Below are positions 19,001 through 29,562 of a stretch of DNA of 64,000 nt, one piece after another. The notes beneath the pieces are model-generated. The model made no database searches. It saw only the letters and a list, made by a program, of their open reading frames with translations, and had not been told where the DNA came from. Numbering within the stretch: the first letter of the stretch is position 1; each line of letters opens with the position of its first letter. Made by a program: the position numbers and the translations under genes. Origin of the DNA: Sporosarcina luteola (GTDB lineage: Bacteria > Bacillota > Bacilli > Bacillales_A > Planococcaceae); assembly GCF_007991495.1 (NCBI RefSeq), contig NZ_BJYL01000006.1:1-64000 (forward strand), given 5' to 3'.

Positions 19001-19168
19001 CTCACTCTACAAGACGAAACAGGCGAACTATCCTGCACACTCTTCCCAAGGCAATACACAGCAAGCAATGCATATCTTCAGGAATTGGCGATGGTCCAGC
19101 TTGAAGGAACAATGGAAAAACGCAACGGACAAACACAAATAATCGTTCAACAGGTTAAGGGATTTTAA
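16100..19168 (+). CDS. dnaE: DNA polymerase III alpha subunit DnaE
   Basis: A 1022-residue error-prone type replicative polymerase for lagging-strand initiation. The polymerase core is complete, with GPGRGSSAGSLVAF and catalytic aspartates in MPDIDIDFAD (about residue 375), ASTHAAGVILS and YGFPKSHAVAYSL. The C-terminal OB fold ends at residue 1022, about 90 short of B. subtilis DnaE. The N-terminal PHP domain is degenerate: MVLVYPQIVTGADLL replaces a His-containing motif and VNSKMYG replaces TDDHVMYG. Start TTG 16100 fits GGAGGG seven bases upstream; GTG 16067 inside nrnA is the alternative. Confidence 0.93.
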   Translation: MVLVYPQIVTGADLLRGIIKLDHLAPLLKRRGAKSVGIVNSKMYGVRSFCKIMEKYGIHPVIGLSIRLQLADGAPDVLLYAYAKDDRGYGNLLKISSAMATKDKEIIPLKWLQAYSEGCVFICPLTDRSWDERRVENYVEMIRSASQNVYIGISRPGGVRHHEEEEILRISEMTGTAVTAFHESRYITKEDDFAFEVATAIRSGYKLNDPSRPKKEIYDAYLPEDDEWQDWFSDHPEWLTTMADIMLSCNAELPPSRSLMPAFPVPEGESSASLLGKHCKAGLINRIGTASAIYLERLHAELKIIDSMGFSDYFLIVEDFMRFAKEQGILTGPGRGSSAGSLVAFSLGITDVDPIRYGLIFERFLNPGRITMPDIDIDFADNRRSEVIEYVAKKYGKSHVAQIITFGTLSSKSVARNVARVFDFSNEEMAFLSKQIQEGHSKRLEESVNRSKALQDWIAMDSIRDKWYQSAKALEGLPRNASTHAAGVILSPVPLVETVPLQNGGDDIFLTQWAMGDVEEIGLLKMDFLGLRNLTLMDRIKSLIEHDKGVTLNYGSIPLDDEKTFELFREGDMTGVFQFESDGMRNALRMIKPDEFSDIYAINALYRPGPMENIPLYSRRKNNNERIDYIHPQLEPILKETAGIIVYQEQIMQIAVQIAGFTMAEADLLRRAVSKKKREVLKQERDHFVMSAVKNNFPERSATEIYDLIVKFADYGFPKSHAVAYSLISYQLAFIKANEPEYFYAALLSSATGNQDKTMEYIHEIRGRGINILPPSIQRSKYSHIVENGSIRIGLGTIKGVTPSFYNIVKAARTASGWKSLFEFAAAVGGTHFTEKTIIPLIKAGALDEFGESRPVLLASIEAARNHAMFVSPEEDDLLQDIIFSIAKPKYSPGGTMPRFAMLEYEREVLGFYLSEHPALEMKKKLEEKIVDLVDVPAVKERSMIKVAGLIREVKRIRTKKGEAMAFLTLQDETGELSCTLFPRQYTASNAYLQELAMVQLEGTMEKRNGQTQIIVQQVKGF

Positions 19169-19198
19169 GGGCTATCCATCAAGTCCGTAAAATGACTC

Positions 19199-19233
19199 AG
19201 GTGGAGAAAAACAATCCGTTTTTCTCCACCTGA
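19199..19233. terminator. Hairpin after dnaE
   Basis: A perfect 15-bp stem CAGGTGGAGAAAAAC/GTTTTTCTCCACCTG with loop AATCC. There is no long T-tract after it on the plus strand. It sits between dnaE and the decayed minus-strand gene. Confidence 0.55.
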
Positions 19234-19463
19234 TTATATTTCCGTTAAGTTTGATATCTCAAACTTAATTGCGAATGTATCATCTTTTTTATAATAGTCA
19301 GTTTGGTTGAGGATGGATAACGTAAAATAGTTTCGAGTCATCGAAACCTCTAATTCACATTCGGCACCAATCTTTATATTAGCTTTCACATTAAATAGAT
19401 AAGAGTAGAAATCACAAAATAAGTTAAAAAACCTGCTACAAAGTAGAAAATGTTCTTCTTCAT
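19234..19463 (-). pseudogene. Possible frameshifted small membrane-anchored protein
   Basis: From ATG 19463, preceded by AAGGAG, one frame reads MKKNIFYFVAGFLTYFVIST and continues through a short hydrophobic tail, a plausible single membrane helix, but stops at 19386. The overlapping frame continues to 19234 with a polar, strand-rich sequence (ANIKIGAECELEVSMTRNYF..., IKFEISNLTEI). A one-base shift, for instance in the T6 run of GGTTTTTTAAC, would join helix and outer domain into one protein. It is either a broken gene, a sequencing error or a frameshift-controlled gene. No family was recognised, and a chance ORF cannot be ruled out. Confidence 0.35.
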
Positions 19464-19485
19464 AAGACAGTTTCTCCTTCCCCAA

Positions 19486-19742
19486 CTAAATGGCCTATTT
19501 TGTATATACATATTAAATCCGTAATCGTGCCTGAGAATCTAAGAGTGATTCACTTACTTATATATTCATCCTATTATAAATATGAAATCCCTATATTAAT
19601 CATGCTATTAATAAATTAAAATTAATTTTTCTCTACTCCTTTAACTTCTGATTTATTGTTCTTGCTATTACAACAAGTATAACGTTTTAAATACAAACCA
19701 CGAATGTGATTACAGTCACCTATTAATTATAGGATAGCATTA
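19486..19742. other. AT-rich intergenic stretch without a gene
   Basis: Strongly AT-rich sequence with no ORF having a ribosome-binding site. It precedes the family 1 repeat, and nothing further is recognised in it. Confidence 0.5.
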
Positions 19743-19871
19743 GTTGATTGTAGCGGAAGGCGGCGACTCCTGGGGGATTAGCGGGACAGGTGAGACCCCG
19801 CAGTGGAGCGGAGCGACCGAGGAGGCTCACCGCCCGCCCCCGGAACGCGTCCGCCTGAAGCGGAAATCAAC
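19743..19871 (+). repeat. Dispersed repeat family 1, copy 2
   Basis: A 129-bp GC-rich element in AT-rich surroundings, bounded by GTTGATT and AATCAAC. Contains GCGACTCCTGGGGGATTAGC, GGTGAGACCCCGC, CGAGGAGGCTCACCGC and CGTCCGCCTGAAGCGG, and is nearly identical in layout to 56314-56444. GTGAG/CTCAC and other arms pair, suggesting a branched structure. Confidence 0.75.
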
Positions 19872-19947
19872 AGTTTCACGTGTTGTATTTTGTGGCTGAT
19901 TTATTTAACAGCTCCTTCAATCTTTACATACATTTCCGAGATTACAC

Positions 19948-20001
19948 TTTACGCAAGCATCACTTTTCTGTATGCTTATTAACAGGAGTGGTCAGACCAC
20001 T
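19948..20001 (+). promoter_or_regulatory. Promoter and FadR/GntR-type operator of the gntR-accDA operon
   Basis: -35 TTTACG (19948-19953), a 17-bp spacer and -10 TATGCT (19971-19976) are followed by a perfect palindrome AGTGGTC-A-GACCACT (19987-20001) just downstream of the expected start site. The core TGGTC-N-GACCA fits the operator pattern of FadR-subfamily GntR proteins. The first gene encodes such a protein, so autoregulation by road-block or promoter occlusion is inferred. Confidence 0.6.
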
Positions 20002-20034
20002 TTTTGAACATGATATTCCAAAAGGGGCACCCGA

Positions 20035-20679
20035 ATGCAAAATTTAAAACCATCATCTAAAATGTTTCTTGACATCGTTGGAGAATTGAGGCTGATGATC
20101 AAAGCAGAAGGCATCAATATAGGTGATAAACTACCATCTGAACGCGTTTTGGCGGAACGTCTCCAAGTAGGAAGGTCGACGGTCCGTGAAGCATTGCGGA
20201 GTCTTGAACTGCTAGGGCTTATTGAAACAAGACGCGGGGAAGGCACGTTTCTGGGAGACTTTAAAAAGCATCAGCTCGTTGAAGTATTGTCCACATTCAT
20301 TATGCAACAGCCAAAATCAGCAATGGATGTAAACGAAACGCGCATTATTCATGAAAAAGCGGCTATCGAATCGATCTGCAAAGACATCCATAAACAGAAT
20401 TTACCTGTTTGGGAGGGCTTGATCATGAAACTGCAGGAGGACGGTACAGTTCTGAGAGAAGATATCGTGCGCGAAATGATCATCGCCTCAGATAACCGGC
20501 TATCATTAAAAATTTGGTTTTTATTGAAGCAATATAGTAAAGTTCCTTACGAGAAAATGACTGAAGAAAAGGAAGCCGGCATTGTGAAAGATTTGCTTGG
20601 GCATATTATCGAGGGACGTGTTTTTGAGGCGCTTGCAGCATATGACCGGTGGATTGAAGATATCGAGGGGGAAGAATAA
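20035..20679 (+). CDS. FadR-subfamily GntR transcriptional regulator
   Basis: A 214-residue regulator with an N-terminal winged helix (about 8-75: [40 protein letters not shown]) and a short helical C-terminal ligand domain. FadR/FCD proteins bind acyl-CoAs or organic acids. The gene abuts accD (two bases between stop and start), so it is probably co-transcribed with both acetyl-CoA carboxyltransferase genes, and it has an operator-like palindrome at its promoter. A role in malonyl-CoA or fatty-acid supply is inferred from this position. B. subtilis, as remembered, has malic enzyme ytsJ here instead. Confidence 0.85.
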   Translation: MQNLKPSSKMFLDIVGELRLMIKAEGINIGDKLPSERVLAERLQVGRSTVREALRSLELLGLIETRRGEGTFLGDFKKHQLVEVLSTFIMQQPKSAMDVNETRIIHEKAAIESICKDIHKQNLPVWEGLIMKLQEDGTVLREDIVREMIIASDNRLSLKIWFLLKQYSKVPYEKMTEEKEAGIVKDLLGHIIEGRVFEALAAYDRWIEDIEGEE

Positions 20680-20681
20680 TA

Positions 20682-21542
20682 ATGATTCGCGACTTATTCA
20701 CAAAAAATAAAAAGAAGCAAGCTATTACAATACCTTCAGCAGATGCAAAAAACGATGTGCCTGAAGGGCTTATGACCAAATGTCCGGAATGCAAAGAAAT
20801 CATTCTGACAAAAGATCTGATGAAAACCGCGAAAGTTTGTCCTAAATGCGACCATCATTTTAAAATGACAGCATGGGAGCGTGTTGAATGTTTATTTGAT
20901 AAGGATACGTTTGAGTCCATGGATGACCATTTGAAGACTGAGAATCCGCTTAATTTCCCATCCTATACAGAAAAAGTGGAATCGGATGCCGAAAAGACCG
21001 GATTGAATGAGGCTGTTTTAACGGGCATCGGCAAAATTGGCGGCAACGAGGTGGCAGTTGCGATTATGGATTCCCATTTTCGCATGGGTTCAATGGGATC
21101 GGTTGTAGGAGAGAAAATCACTCGTGCTGTTGAAAAAGCAACGGAAAAAGGGATTCCTGTCCTCATATTCTCGGCGAGTGGCGGAGCGCGTATGCAGGAG
21201 GGGGTTTTATCCCTGATGCAAATGGCGAAAACGAGCGTAGCATTAAAGCGCCATGCGGACAATGGACTATTATTCATTTCTGTCATGACTTATCCGACAA
21301 CTGGAGGCGTTTCCGCAAGTTTTGCATCAGTCGGTGATATTAATATCGCTGAACCGAAAGCGTTAATCGGATTTGCAGGACGAAGGGTAATCGAGCAAAC
21401 TGTACGTGAGAAATTGCCCGAGGATTTCCAAACCGCTGAATTCCTCATGGAACATGGCCAAGTGGATGCAGTCATCCATCGTTGCGAAATGACAGAAGCT
21501 CTTGCAAAATTGATTGAGCTTCATGTTAAGGGAGGTAAATGA
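20682..21542 (+). CDS. accD: Acetyl-CoA carboxylase carboxyltransferase beta
   Basis: A 286-residue beta subunit that, with AccA, transfers carboxyl from carboxybiotin to acetyl-CoA to make malonyl-CoA. The N-terminal zinc ribbon has Cys34, Cys37, Cys53 and Cys56 (KCPEC, VCPKC), followed by the crotonase-like carboxyltransferase domain with [12 protein letters not shown] and GGVSASFAS. It starts two bases after gntR, using GAGGGGGAAG inside that gene. The next gene, accA, starts one base after its stop, a tight translational coupling suited to a heterotetramer. Confidence 0.96.
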   Translation: MIRDLFTKNKKKQAITIPSADAKNDVPEGLMTKCPECKEIILTKDLMKTAKVCPKCDHHFKMTAWERVECLFDKDTFESMDDHLKTENPLNFPSYTEKVESDAEKTGLNEAVLTGIGKIGGNEVAVAIMDSHFRMGSMGSVVGEKITRAVEKATEKGIPVLIFSASGGARMQEGVLSLMQMAKTSVALKRHADNGLLFISVMTYPTTGGVSASFASVGDINIAEPKALIGFAGRRVIEQTVREKLPEDFQTAEFLMEHGQVDAVIHRCEMTEALAKLIELHVKGGK

Positions 21543-21543
21543 A

Positions 21544-23531
<1,988 letters not shown>

Positions 23532-23556
23532 CGAGAGCAATTTGAAAGGGCGTTTT

Positions 23557-25320
23557 ATGGTGAGAAAAACGAAAATAGTATGTACAATCGGACCGGCTAG
23601 TGAGTCGCCGGAAACGCTGGAACAGCTCATTGAAGCAGGTATGAACGTGGCACGGCTTAACTTTTCACACGGATCACATGAAGAGCATAAAGCCCGTATC
23701 TTATCAATTAGGGAAGCGTCGAAAAAGACTGGAAAAGTTGTAGGTATTCTTCTCGACACGAAAGGACCTGAAATCCGCACGCACTCGATGAAAAATGGAC
23801 AGGTTGAGTTAATTACAGGTCAACATATCGATATTTCAATGACCGAAGTCGAGGGGACCGATCAGGCCTTTTCCGTGACGTATGACAAATTGATAGAAGA
23901 TGTGGATAAAGGCTCCGTAATTCTATTAGATGATGGCTTGATTCAGTTGGAAGTCGTTGGACTGGATAAGACTAATGGATTAATCCATACGCTCGTCGTG
24001 AACTCCGGTACTCTTAAAAACAAAAAAGGTGTCAACGTCCCAGGTGTATCGGTGCAGTTGCCCGGTATTACTGAGAAGGATCAGGAAGATATTTTATTCG
24101 GCATAAAAGAAGGCGTGGACTTCATTGCTGCATCATTCGTCCGACGCTCTTCTGATGTAATGGAGATTCGGGGATTACTTGAAAAGAATGGTGGAGCACA
24201 TATCCATATTATCCCTAAAATAGAAAATCAGGAAGGCGTCGATAATCTAGATGAAATCCTGAATGTTTCTGATGGATTGATGGTCGCCAGGGGAGATCTT
24301 GGAGTGGAAATCCCTGCGGAAGAGGTTCCTCTCGTTCAGAAGAAGATGATTGAAAAATGCAATCAAGTCGGAAAGCCAGTCATTACGGCGACGCAAATGT
24401 TGGATTCGATGCAACGCAACCCGCGGCCGACAAGGGCGGAAGCAAGCGACGTAGCAAATGCGATTTTAGACGGATCGGATGCCATCATGCTATCCGGTGA
24501 AACTGCAGCAGGGGTTTACCCGGTTGAATCTGTCCGGACAATGGACAAAATCGCCCGTACCGCTGAGGGGGCTGTCGATTATCGTGCAGTCGTGTCAACG
24601 CGTCGACGTGAAAAACACGGTAATATGACCGAAGCAATTGGTCAAGCTGCCGCTTACACAGCCATCAACTTAAAAGTGAAAGCTGTCCTTGCGCCAACTG
24701 AAAGCGGTCATACCGCTAAAATGATTGCGAAATACCGACCAGGTTGTCCGATTATCGCAATTACTGCTTCCGATGTTTGTTCTAGGAAATTGTCGCTCGT
24801 CTGGGGTATTTACCCAGTGATCGGGAAACGGGTAGATTCGATAGATGAAATTTTACAAGAATCGGTTGAAGAGAGTGTAAAGCACCAATATGTCACTCAT
24901 GGAGATGTCGTTATTATTACAGCAGGTGTTCCAGTCGGTGAGGCCGGTACAACGAACTTGATGAAAATCCATGTGATCGGCGATATGCTTACGCGAGGCC
25001 AAGGAATCGGCAAGTCTGTTGCTTATGGTGAAGTGGTCGTTGCCAAAAATGCCGAGGAAGCATTAGCGCATGATATGAGCGGGAAGATTCTTGTTACGTA
25101 TGCCTCTGATCGGGATATGATGCCTGCAATTGAAAAATGTGCCGGTTTGATCACTGAAGAAGGCGGACTGACAAGCCATGCAGCTGTAGTAGGCCTAAGT
25201 TTAGGAATACCCGTCATTGTAGGTGTTGAAAAAGCAATAGAAGTGATTGAAACTGGACAAGAAATTACAATGGATGCAGAGTCCGGAGTAATTTACAATG
25301 GACATGCAAGAGTTTTATAA
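23557..25320 (+). CDS. pyk: Pyruvate kinase with C-terminal PEP-utiliser domain
   Basis: Makes pyruvate and ATP from phosphoenolpyruvate. A 587-residue protein with [17 protein letters not shown], the catalytic barrel ([37 protein letters not shown]), the allosteric C domain, and the extra approximately 110-residue phosphohistidine-like domain typical of bacilli ([29 protein letters not shown]). TTG 23542 is an in-frame alternative; ATG 23557 sits six bases after AAAGGG. Co-transcribed with pfkA, with its own terminator after it. Confidence 0.96.
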   Translation: MVRKTKIVCTIGPASESPETLEQLIEAGMNVARLNFSHGSHEEHKARILSIREASKKTGKVVGILLDTKGPEIRTHSMKNGQVELITGQHIDISMTEVEGTDQAFSVTYDKLIEDVDKGSVILLDDGLIQLEVVGLDKTNGLIHTLVVNSGTLKNKKGVNVPGVSVQLPGITEKDQEDILFGIKEGVDFIAASFVRRSSDVMEIRGLLEKNGGAHIHIIPKIENQEGVDNLDEILNVSDGLMVARGDLGVEIPAEEVPLVQKKMIEKCNQVGKPVITATQMLDSMQRNPRPTRAEASDVANAILDGSDAIMLSGETAAGVYPVESVRTMDKIARTAEGAVDYRAVVSTRRREKHGNMTEAIGQAAAYTAINLKVKAVLAPTESGHTAKMIAKYRPGCPIIAITASDVCSRKLSLVWGIYPVIGKRVDSIDEILQESVEESVKHQYVTHGDVVIITAGVPVGEAGTTNLMKIHVIGDMLTRGQGIGKSVAYGEVVVAKNAEEALAHDMSGKILVTYASDRDMMPAIEKCAGLITEEGGLTSHAAVVGLSLGIPVIVGVEKAIEVIETGQEITMDAESGVIYNGHARVL

Positions 25321-25325
25321 TATAG

Positions 25326-25368
25326 GCAAAAGGCTGTCTTTCGATTTGTTTCGAAAGCGGCCTTTTTA
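25326..25368 (+). terminator. Intrinsic terminator after pyk
   Basis: AAAGGCTGTCTTTCGA pairs imperfectly with TTCGAAAGCGGCCTTT and is followed by TTTTT. Confidence 0.8.
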
Positions 25369-25388
25369 GGATTGGAGTTGACGTATTT

Positions 25389-25772
25389 ATGAAATGGCTG
25401 TTGTTAGTTTTTATTCTTATACCTGCCGCGGAAATTGCCTTATTGCTTTATTCTGGAAACGCTCTTGGTATAACGCCGACACTTCTTCTGATCATCGTCA
25501 CCGGAATCGGTGGAGCTTATCTTGCAAAACGTCAAGGGCTGAAAGCATGGATCGATTTACGGAATCGGATGCAATCGATGGAAGCCCCGGGTGAAGCCAT
25601 GATTGATAGTGTTTGTATATTTTTAGGCGGAATCCTATTGATCATGCCTGGTTTTTTAACAGATATTGCAGGCCTTTTGCTGCTATTTAAAGGGCCAAGA
25701 AAGATCATCCGGCCTTTCATTATCAAATGGATTTACAACAAAATGAGTAAAGGACAAATTATCATTCGGTGA
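25389..25772 (+). CDS. fxsA: FxsA family membrane protein
   Basis: A 127-residue protein with hydrophobic segments at about 2-22, 27-45 and 75-98, and the FxsA family pattern (FILIPAAEIALLLY, LLLIIVTGIGGAYLAKRQG). In E. coli FxsA affects phage T7 exclusion by F; the function in bacilli is unknown. It follows pyk by about 70 bases after a terminator. Its last 11 bases overlap the 3' end of the converging ytvI gene. Confidence 0.87.
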   Translation: MKWLLLVFILIPAAEIALLLYSGNALGITPTLLLIIVTGIGGAYLAKRQGLKAWIDLRNRMQSMEAPGEAMIDSVCIFLGGILLIMPGFLTDIAGLLLLFKGPRKIIRPFIIKWIYNKMSKGQIIIR

Positions 25773-26736
25773 ATGAAGGATGTTTCTTCAATTTGAGGGC
25801 AGCGAATAGCAGAAATGGCGTTAAAAGAATGCCAGGCAGACCGAACAGATAGAATGAGCAGACTGTGATGAAAAAAGCATGAATCGGCTTCACTTTAAAA
25901 GCGGAAGCCCACATATACGATTCAGCCAATTGCCTTGTAGTTAGGACAAAGATATAAAGCAAGATAAGTGAAACACCGATGACTAATTGGTTCGAATAAA
26001 GAAAGTAAATCGCCATCGGAATCATGAATAAACCAATCCCCAAAAAAGGAAGACTGTCTACAAGGGAAACGAGGAATGCATTACCGATTGGCGATTCAAA
26101 ACCAAGCAATGAAAATCCAAGGCTGAGTACGATGAATGTCAGAAGGAATAATCTAGCCTCGACAAAAAAGAATGTACCGATCAATTCACCGGATTTTGTG
26201 AAAATCCGTTTGGCTGATTGACGCATCGATACTGGAAAATAAATGAGAAACCAAAATTTATTCTTGCCGGATTCACGCAATGCGAAAAAGTATGCAACGA
26301 GGAAAATGAACAGGCTGAAAATTCGTTGGAAGAGAGATGCTGTAAAGGCAATCGCATATTCAAGCAACGCATGTCCATATTCGATAACTTTTTCTTCGAG
26401 AAATGAAAATATTTTCCCGGATAAGTCGGTTTTACCTGTATATTGGGAGAGGTGTCGTTCAACAATCGGTATTGTGTCCATCAATCCATGCAAAGCGATG
26501 AATGAAAACGTGCTGACGATGAACAAAATGGAGAGCATGACAAACAGCGTTGCAATTGTCAGAGGTAATTTTGTCATCACCCGGATGGCAGTCAAAATTG
26601 GTGCCGTAAAGTAAGCGAGAATAATTGCGATTCCGACCGGGGGGACTATAAAGATTAAAATACCAGCAATTATCGCGGGAATCCACTGCAATGCCAAAGA
26701 TTGGTAAGACTGCTGTTTAATGCGGTTTTTCAACAA
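25762..26736 (-). CDS. ytvI: AI-2E family membrane protein (YtvI-like)
   Basis: A 324-residue integral membrane protein with about seven to eight helices and the AI-2E family C-terminal hairpin (PFLGIGLFMIPMAIYFL, YLFGLPGILLTPFLLFA). Named for AI-2 export in E. coli, but members transport varied substrates; the position near pyk and citZ corresponds to ytvI in B. subtilis. The start is probably TTG 26736, seven bases after AGGA. It converges on fxsA with an 11-base overlap, so antisense interference between the two messages is possible. Confidence 0.8.
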   Translation of the reverse strand: MLKNRIKQQSYQSLALQWIPAIIAGILIFIVPPVGIAIILAYFTAPILTAIRVMTKLPLTIATLFVMLSILFIVSTFSFIALHGLMDTIPIVERHLSQYTGKTDLSGKIFSFLEEKVIEYGHALLEYAIAFTASLFQRIFSLFIFLVAYFFALRESGKNKFWFLIYFPVSMRQSAKRIFTKSGELIGTFFFVEARLFLLTFIVLSLGFSLLGFESPIGNAFLVSLVDSLPFLGIGLFMIPMAIYFLYSNQLVIGVSLILLYIFVLTTRQLAESYMWASAFKVKPIHAFFITVCSFYLFGLPGILLTPFLLFAALKLKKHPSFTE

Positions 26737-26784
26737 AATTTCATCCTTCTTTACTATTTTTTAAGATGAAAACAAGCGTTTCCA

Positions 26785-26833
26785 TTCACAAAACTGTAAT
26801 ATTTGCTTATAATGGTCATTGTAAGCGTTTCAG
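26785..26833 (+). promoter_or_regulatory. citZ promoter with overlapping CcpA cre-like site
   Basis: -35 TTCACA (26785-26790), 17 bp, -10 TATAAT (26808-26813). A cre-like sequence TGTAAGCGTTTCAG (26820-26833) covers the expected transcription start, the place for CcpA repression. B. subtilis citZ carries a similar TGTAAGC-type cre. A second, weaker AAGCGTTTCC match lies at 26774-26783 upstream of the -35. Confidence 0.75.
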
Positions 26834-26918
26834 ACAGTACTAAATAAAAAGTAGATTGCCGGAATCTGTAAGAGATTTTGCAGGTAATACGGCAAAATTG
26901 ACTGAAGGAGCGATTTAA

Positions 26919-28034
26919 ATGACAGCATCAAAAGGTTTGGAAGGAATCGTAGCGACACAGTCCGCCATCAGTTCCATTATTGATGACACCCTTACATACG
27001 TCGGTTACGGTATCGATGACCTTGCAGAGAATGCAAGCTTCGAAGAAGTTGTTTATCTTTTATGGCACCAACGTTTACCGAAAGAGGACGAGCTTGCTGA
27101 ATTGAAACAGCAGCTTGCAGACAATATGTCCATTCCCCAAGCAGTACTTGATCATTTCAAAACGTATCCGATCGGGGACGTTCACCCGATGGCTGCATTG
27201 CGTACGGCAATCTCCCTTCTCGGATTATACGATGAGAAAGCGGAAGATATGTCTGAAGAAGCCAATTTTGAAAAAGCGATTAAACTACAAGCGAAAATTG
27301 CAACAATCGTTACTGCATTTTCACGTATTCGCAAAGGACAAGATCCTGTCGCCCCTAAAACAGAACTTGGTTACGCAGCCAATTTCCTTTATATGTTGAA
27401 TGGCGAGGAGCCAGAAGCAATCGCTGTAGAAGCGTTCGACAAAGCATTGGTTCTTCATGCGGATCATGAATTGAACGCATCAACATTCACTGCTCGTGTA
27501 TGTGTAGCGACACTATCCGATATGTATTCCGGCGTAACATCTGCTATCGGAGCGTTAAAAGGTCCACTTCATGGCGGTGCAAATGAACAAGTCATGAAGA
27601 TGCTAATGGAAATTGGATCTGAAGAAAACGTAGAATCATATATTAGACAAAAACTTGATAATAAAGAAAAAATCATGGGCTTTGGGCACCGTGTATACCG
27701 CAATGGCGATCCACGCGCAAAACATCTTCGTGCAATGTCGAAAAAATTGACAGAACTTCGCGGCGAAGAAAAGTGGTATAACATGTCTGAAAAGATCGAA
27801 TCAATCGTGACAGGCGAGAAGAACTTGCCACCAAACGTTGATTTCTATTCAGCTTCGGTATATCATTCACTTGGGATCGATCATGATTTATTCACACCGA
27901 TTTTTGCGGTTTCCCGTATTTCCGGCTGGACAGCTCATATTTTGGAACAATACTCCAATAACCGACTGATCCGTCCACGTGCGGAATATATCGGACCTGA
28001 TATGCAAAAATATGTGCCAATCAACGAGCGATAA
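26919..28034 (+). CDS. citZ: Citrate synthase
   Basis: Condenses acetyl-CoA and oxaloacetate to citrate. The 371-residue protein is of the short, type-II-like Gram-positive class. The active-site histidines lie in GPLHGGANEQV and MGFGHRVYRNGDPRAKHL, and the catalytic Asp in PNVDFYSASVYHSLG. AAGGAG precedes the ATG. First gene of a citZ-icd operon controlled by the promoter and cre-like site just upstream. Confidence 0.97.
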   Translation: MTASKGLEGIVATQSAISSIIDDTLTYVGYGIDDLAENASFEEVVYLLWHQRLPKEDELAELKQQLADNMSIPQAVLDHFKTYPIGDVHPMAALRTAISLLGLYDEKAEDMSEEANFEKAIKLQAKIATIVTAFSRIRKGQDPVAPKTELGYAANFLYMLNGEEPEAIAVEAFDKALVLHADHELNASTFTARVCVATLSDMYSGVTSAIGALKGPLHGGANEQVMKMLMEIGSEENVESYIRQKLDNKEKIMGFGHRVYRNGDPRAKHLRAMSKKLTELRGEEKWYNMSEKIESIVTGEKNLPPNVDFYSASVYHSLGIDHDLFTPIFAVSRISGWTAHILEQYSNNRLIRPRAEYIGPDMQKYVPINER

Positions 28035-28141
28035 CTTGTGGAAACTGGCCATGAGAAACTATTGGTCAGCTGAACAAGTAATACAACGGGGCGGTATCTC
28101 AGTATGCCGGCCCCCTCATCTTGAAATGGAGGAATAAGAAA

Positions 28142-29401
28142 ATGGCAAAAATCACAGTAACTGACGGAGTACTAAACGTTCCGGACAAAGCGACAATCCC
28201 TTTCATCATCGGTGACGGTACAGGCCCTGATATTTGGCATGCAGCTTCACGCGTATTGGAAGCAGCTGTTAAAAAAGCATATGACGGTCAAAAAGAAATC
28301 GAATGGAAAGAAGTTCTTGCTGGGGAAAAAGCATTCAATGAAACAGGCGAATGGTTGCCACAAGAAACACTTGACACGATTGATGAGTACTTGATCGCAA
28401 TCAAAGGTCCTTTGACAACTCCAATCGGCGGTGGATTCCGTTCATTGAACGTTGCGCTACGCCAAGAATTGGATTTGTATACTTGCCTACGTCCTGTTCG
28501 CTACTTTGAAGGTGTTCCTTCTCCGGTTAAACGTCCTGAAGATTGCGATATGGTCATCTTCCGTGAAAATACAGAAGATATTTATGCAGGTATTGAGTAC
28601 AAGGAAGGTTCTGATGAAGTTAAGAAATTGATTTCATTCCTTCAAGACGAAATGGGCGTTAATAAAATCCGCTTCCCTGAAACTTCAGGTATCGGTATTA
28701 AACCAGTTTCTGAAGAAGGTACAAAGCGTCTTGTGCGCGGTGCACTCAACTATGCACTTAAAGAAGGCCGTAAATCGTTAACACTTGTACACAAAGGAAA
28801 CATCATGAAATTCACTGAAGGTGCTTTCAAAAACTGGGGTTATGAAGTTGCTGAGCAAGAATTCGGTGATAAAGTGTTCACTTGGAACCAATATGACCAA
28901 ATTAAAGAAGCTGAAGGTACAGATGCTGCGAACAAAGCACAAGCTGACGCAGAAGCTGCTGGCAAAATCATCGTTAAAGATGCGATTGCCGATATCTTCC
29001 TTCAACAAATCTTGACTCGTCCGAAAGAGTTCGATGTTGTTGCAACAATGAACTTAAACGGTGACTACATCTCCGACGCGCTTGCTGCACAAGTCGGCGG
29101 TATCGGTATCGCTCCAGGAGCGAACATCAACTACGTTACTGGACATGCGATCTTCGAAGCGACTCATGGTACAGCTCCGAAATATGCTGGCCTTGACAAA
29201 GTAAACCCATCTTCTGTTCTTCTTTCTGGCGTTATGATGCTTGAACATATGGGATGGAACGAAGCTGCAAACATGATCACTGCTTCTATCGAAAAGACAA
29301 TTGCTTCTAAAGTCGTAACATATGACTTCGCTCGTCTAATGGACGGAGCAACAGAAGTAAAAGCTTCCGAATTTGCAGATGAACTGATTAAAAACCTTTA
29401 A
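28142..29401 (+). CDS. icd: Isocitrate dehydrogenase (NADP)
   Basis: Oxidatively decarboxylates isocitrate to 2-oxoglutarate. A 419-residue protein with the substrate-binding [18 protein letters not shown] (the Ser is the phosphorylation position in enterobacterial Icd), [13 protein letters not shown], and the NADP region [17 protein letters not shown]. The ATG at 28142 follows GGAGG; an in-frame start at 28121 is less well placed. About 107 bases after citZ. In B. subtilis mdh follows; here it is replaced by a terminator and a MaoC-like gene. Confidence 0.97.
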   Translation: MAKITVTDGVLNVPDKATIPFIIGDGTGPDIWHAASRVLEAAVKKAYDGQKEIEWKEVLAGEKAFNETGEWLPQETLDTIDEYLIAIKGPLTTPIGGGFRSLNVALRQELDLYTCLRPVRYFEGVPSPVKRPEDCDMVIFRENTEDIYAGIEYKEGSDEVKKLISFLQDEMGVNKIRFPETSGIGIKPVSEEGTKRLVRGALNYALKEGRKSLTLVHKGNIMKFTEGAFKNWGYEVAEQEFGDKVFTWNQYDQIKEAEGTDAANKAQADAEAAGKIIVKDAIADIFLQQILTRPKEFDVVATMNLNGDYISDALAAQVGGIGIAPGANINYVTGHAIFEATHGTAPKYAGLDKVNPSSVLLSGVMMLEHMGWNEAANMITASIEKTIASKVVTYDFARLMDGATEVKASEFADELIKNL

Positions 29402-29416
29402 TCCTAAACAGATTTT

Positions 29417-29451
29417 AACCGGGCGCCGCCAAGAGCTGCCCGGTTTTTTTA
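29417..29451 (+). terminator. Intrinsic terminator after icd
   Basis: AACCGGGC and GCCCGGTT form the outer stem, followed by T7. Confidence 0.88.
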
Positions 29452-29562
29452 TATTTGGTGAATAGAAACGGACAAGCATTAACCAAGACACTTGCCCTTT
29501 CCGAGTGAAAATTGATACACTTTCAATAACAACAATTTTAACTGTATGAAGGAGGAAATGAG

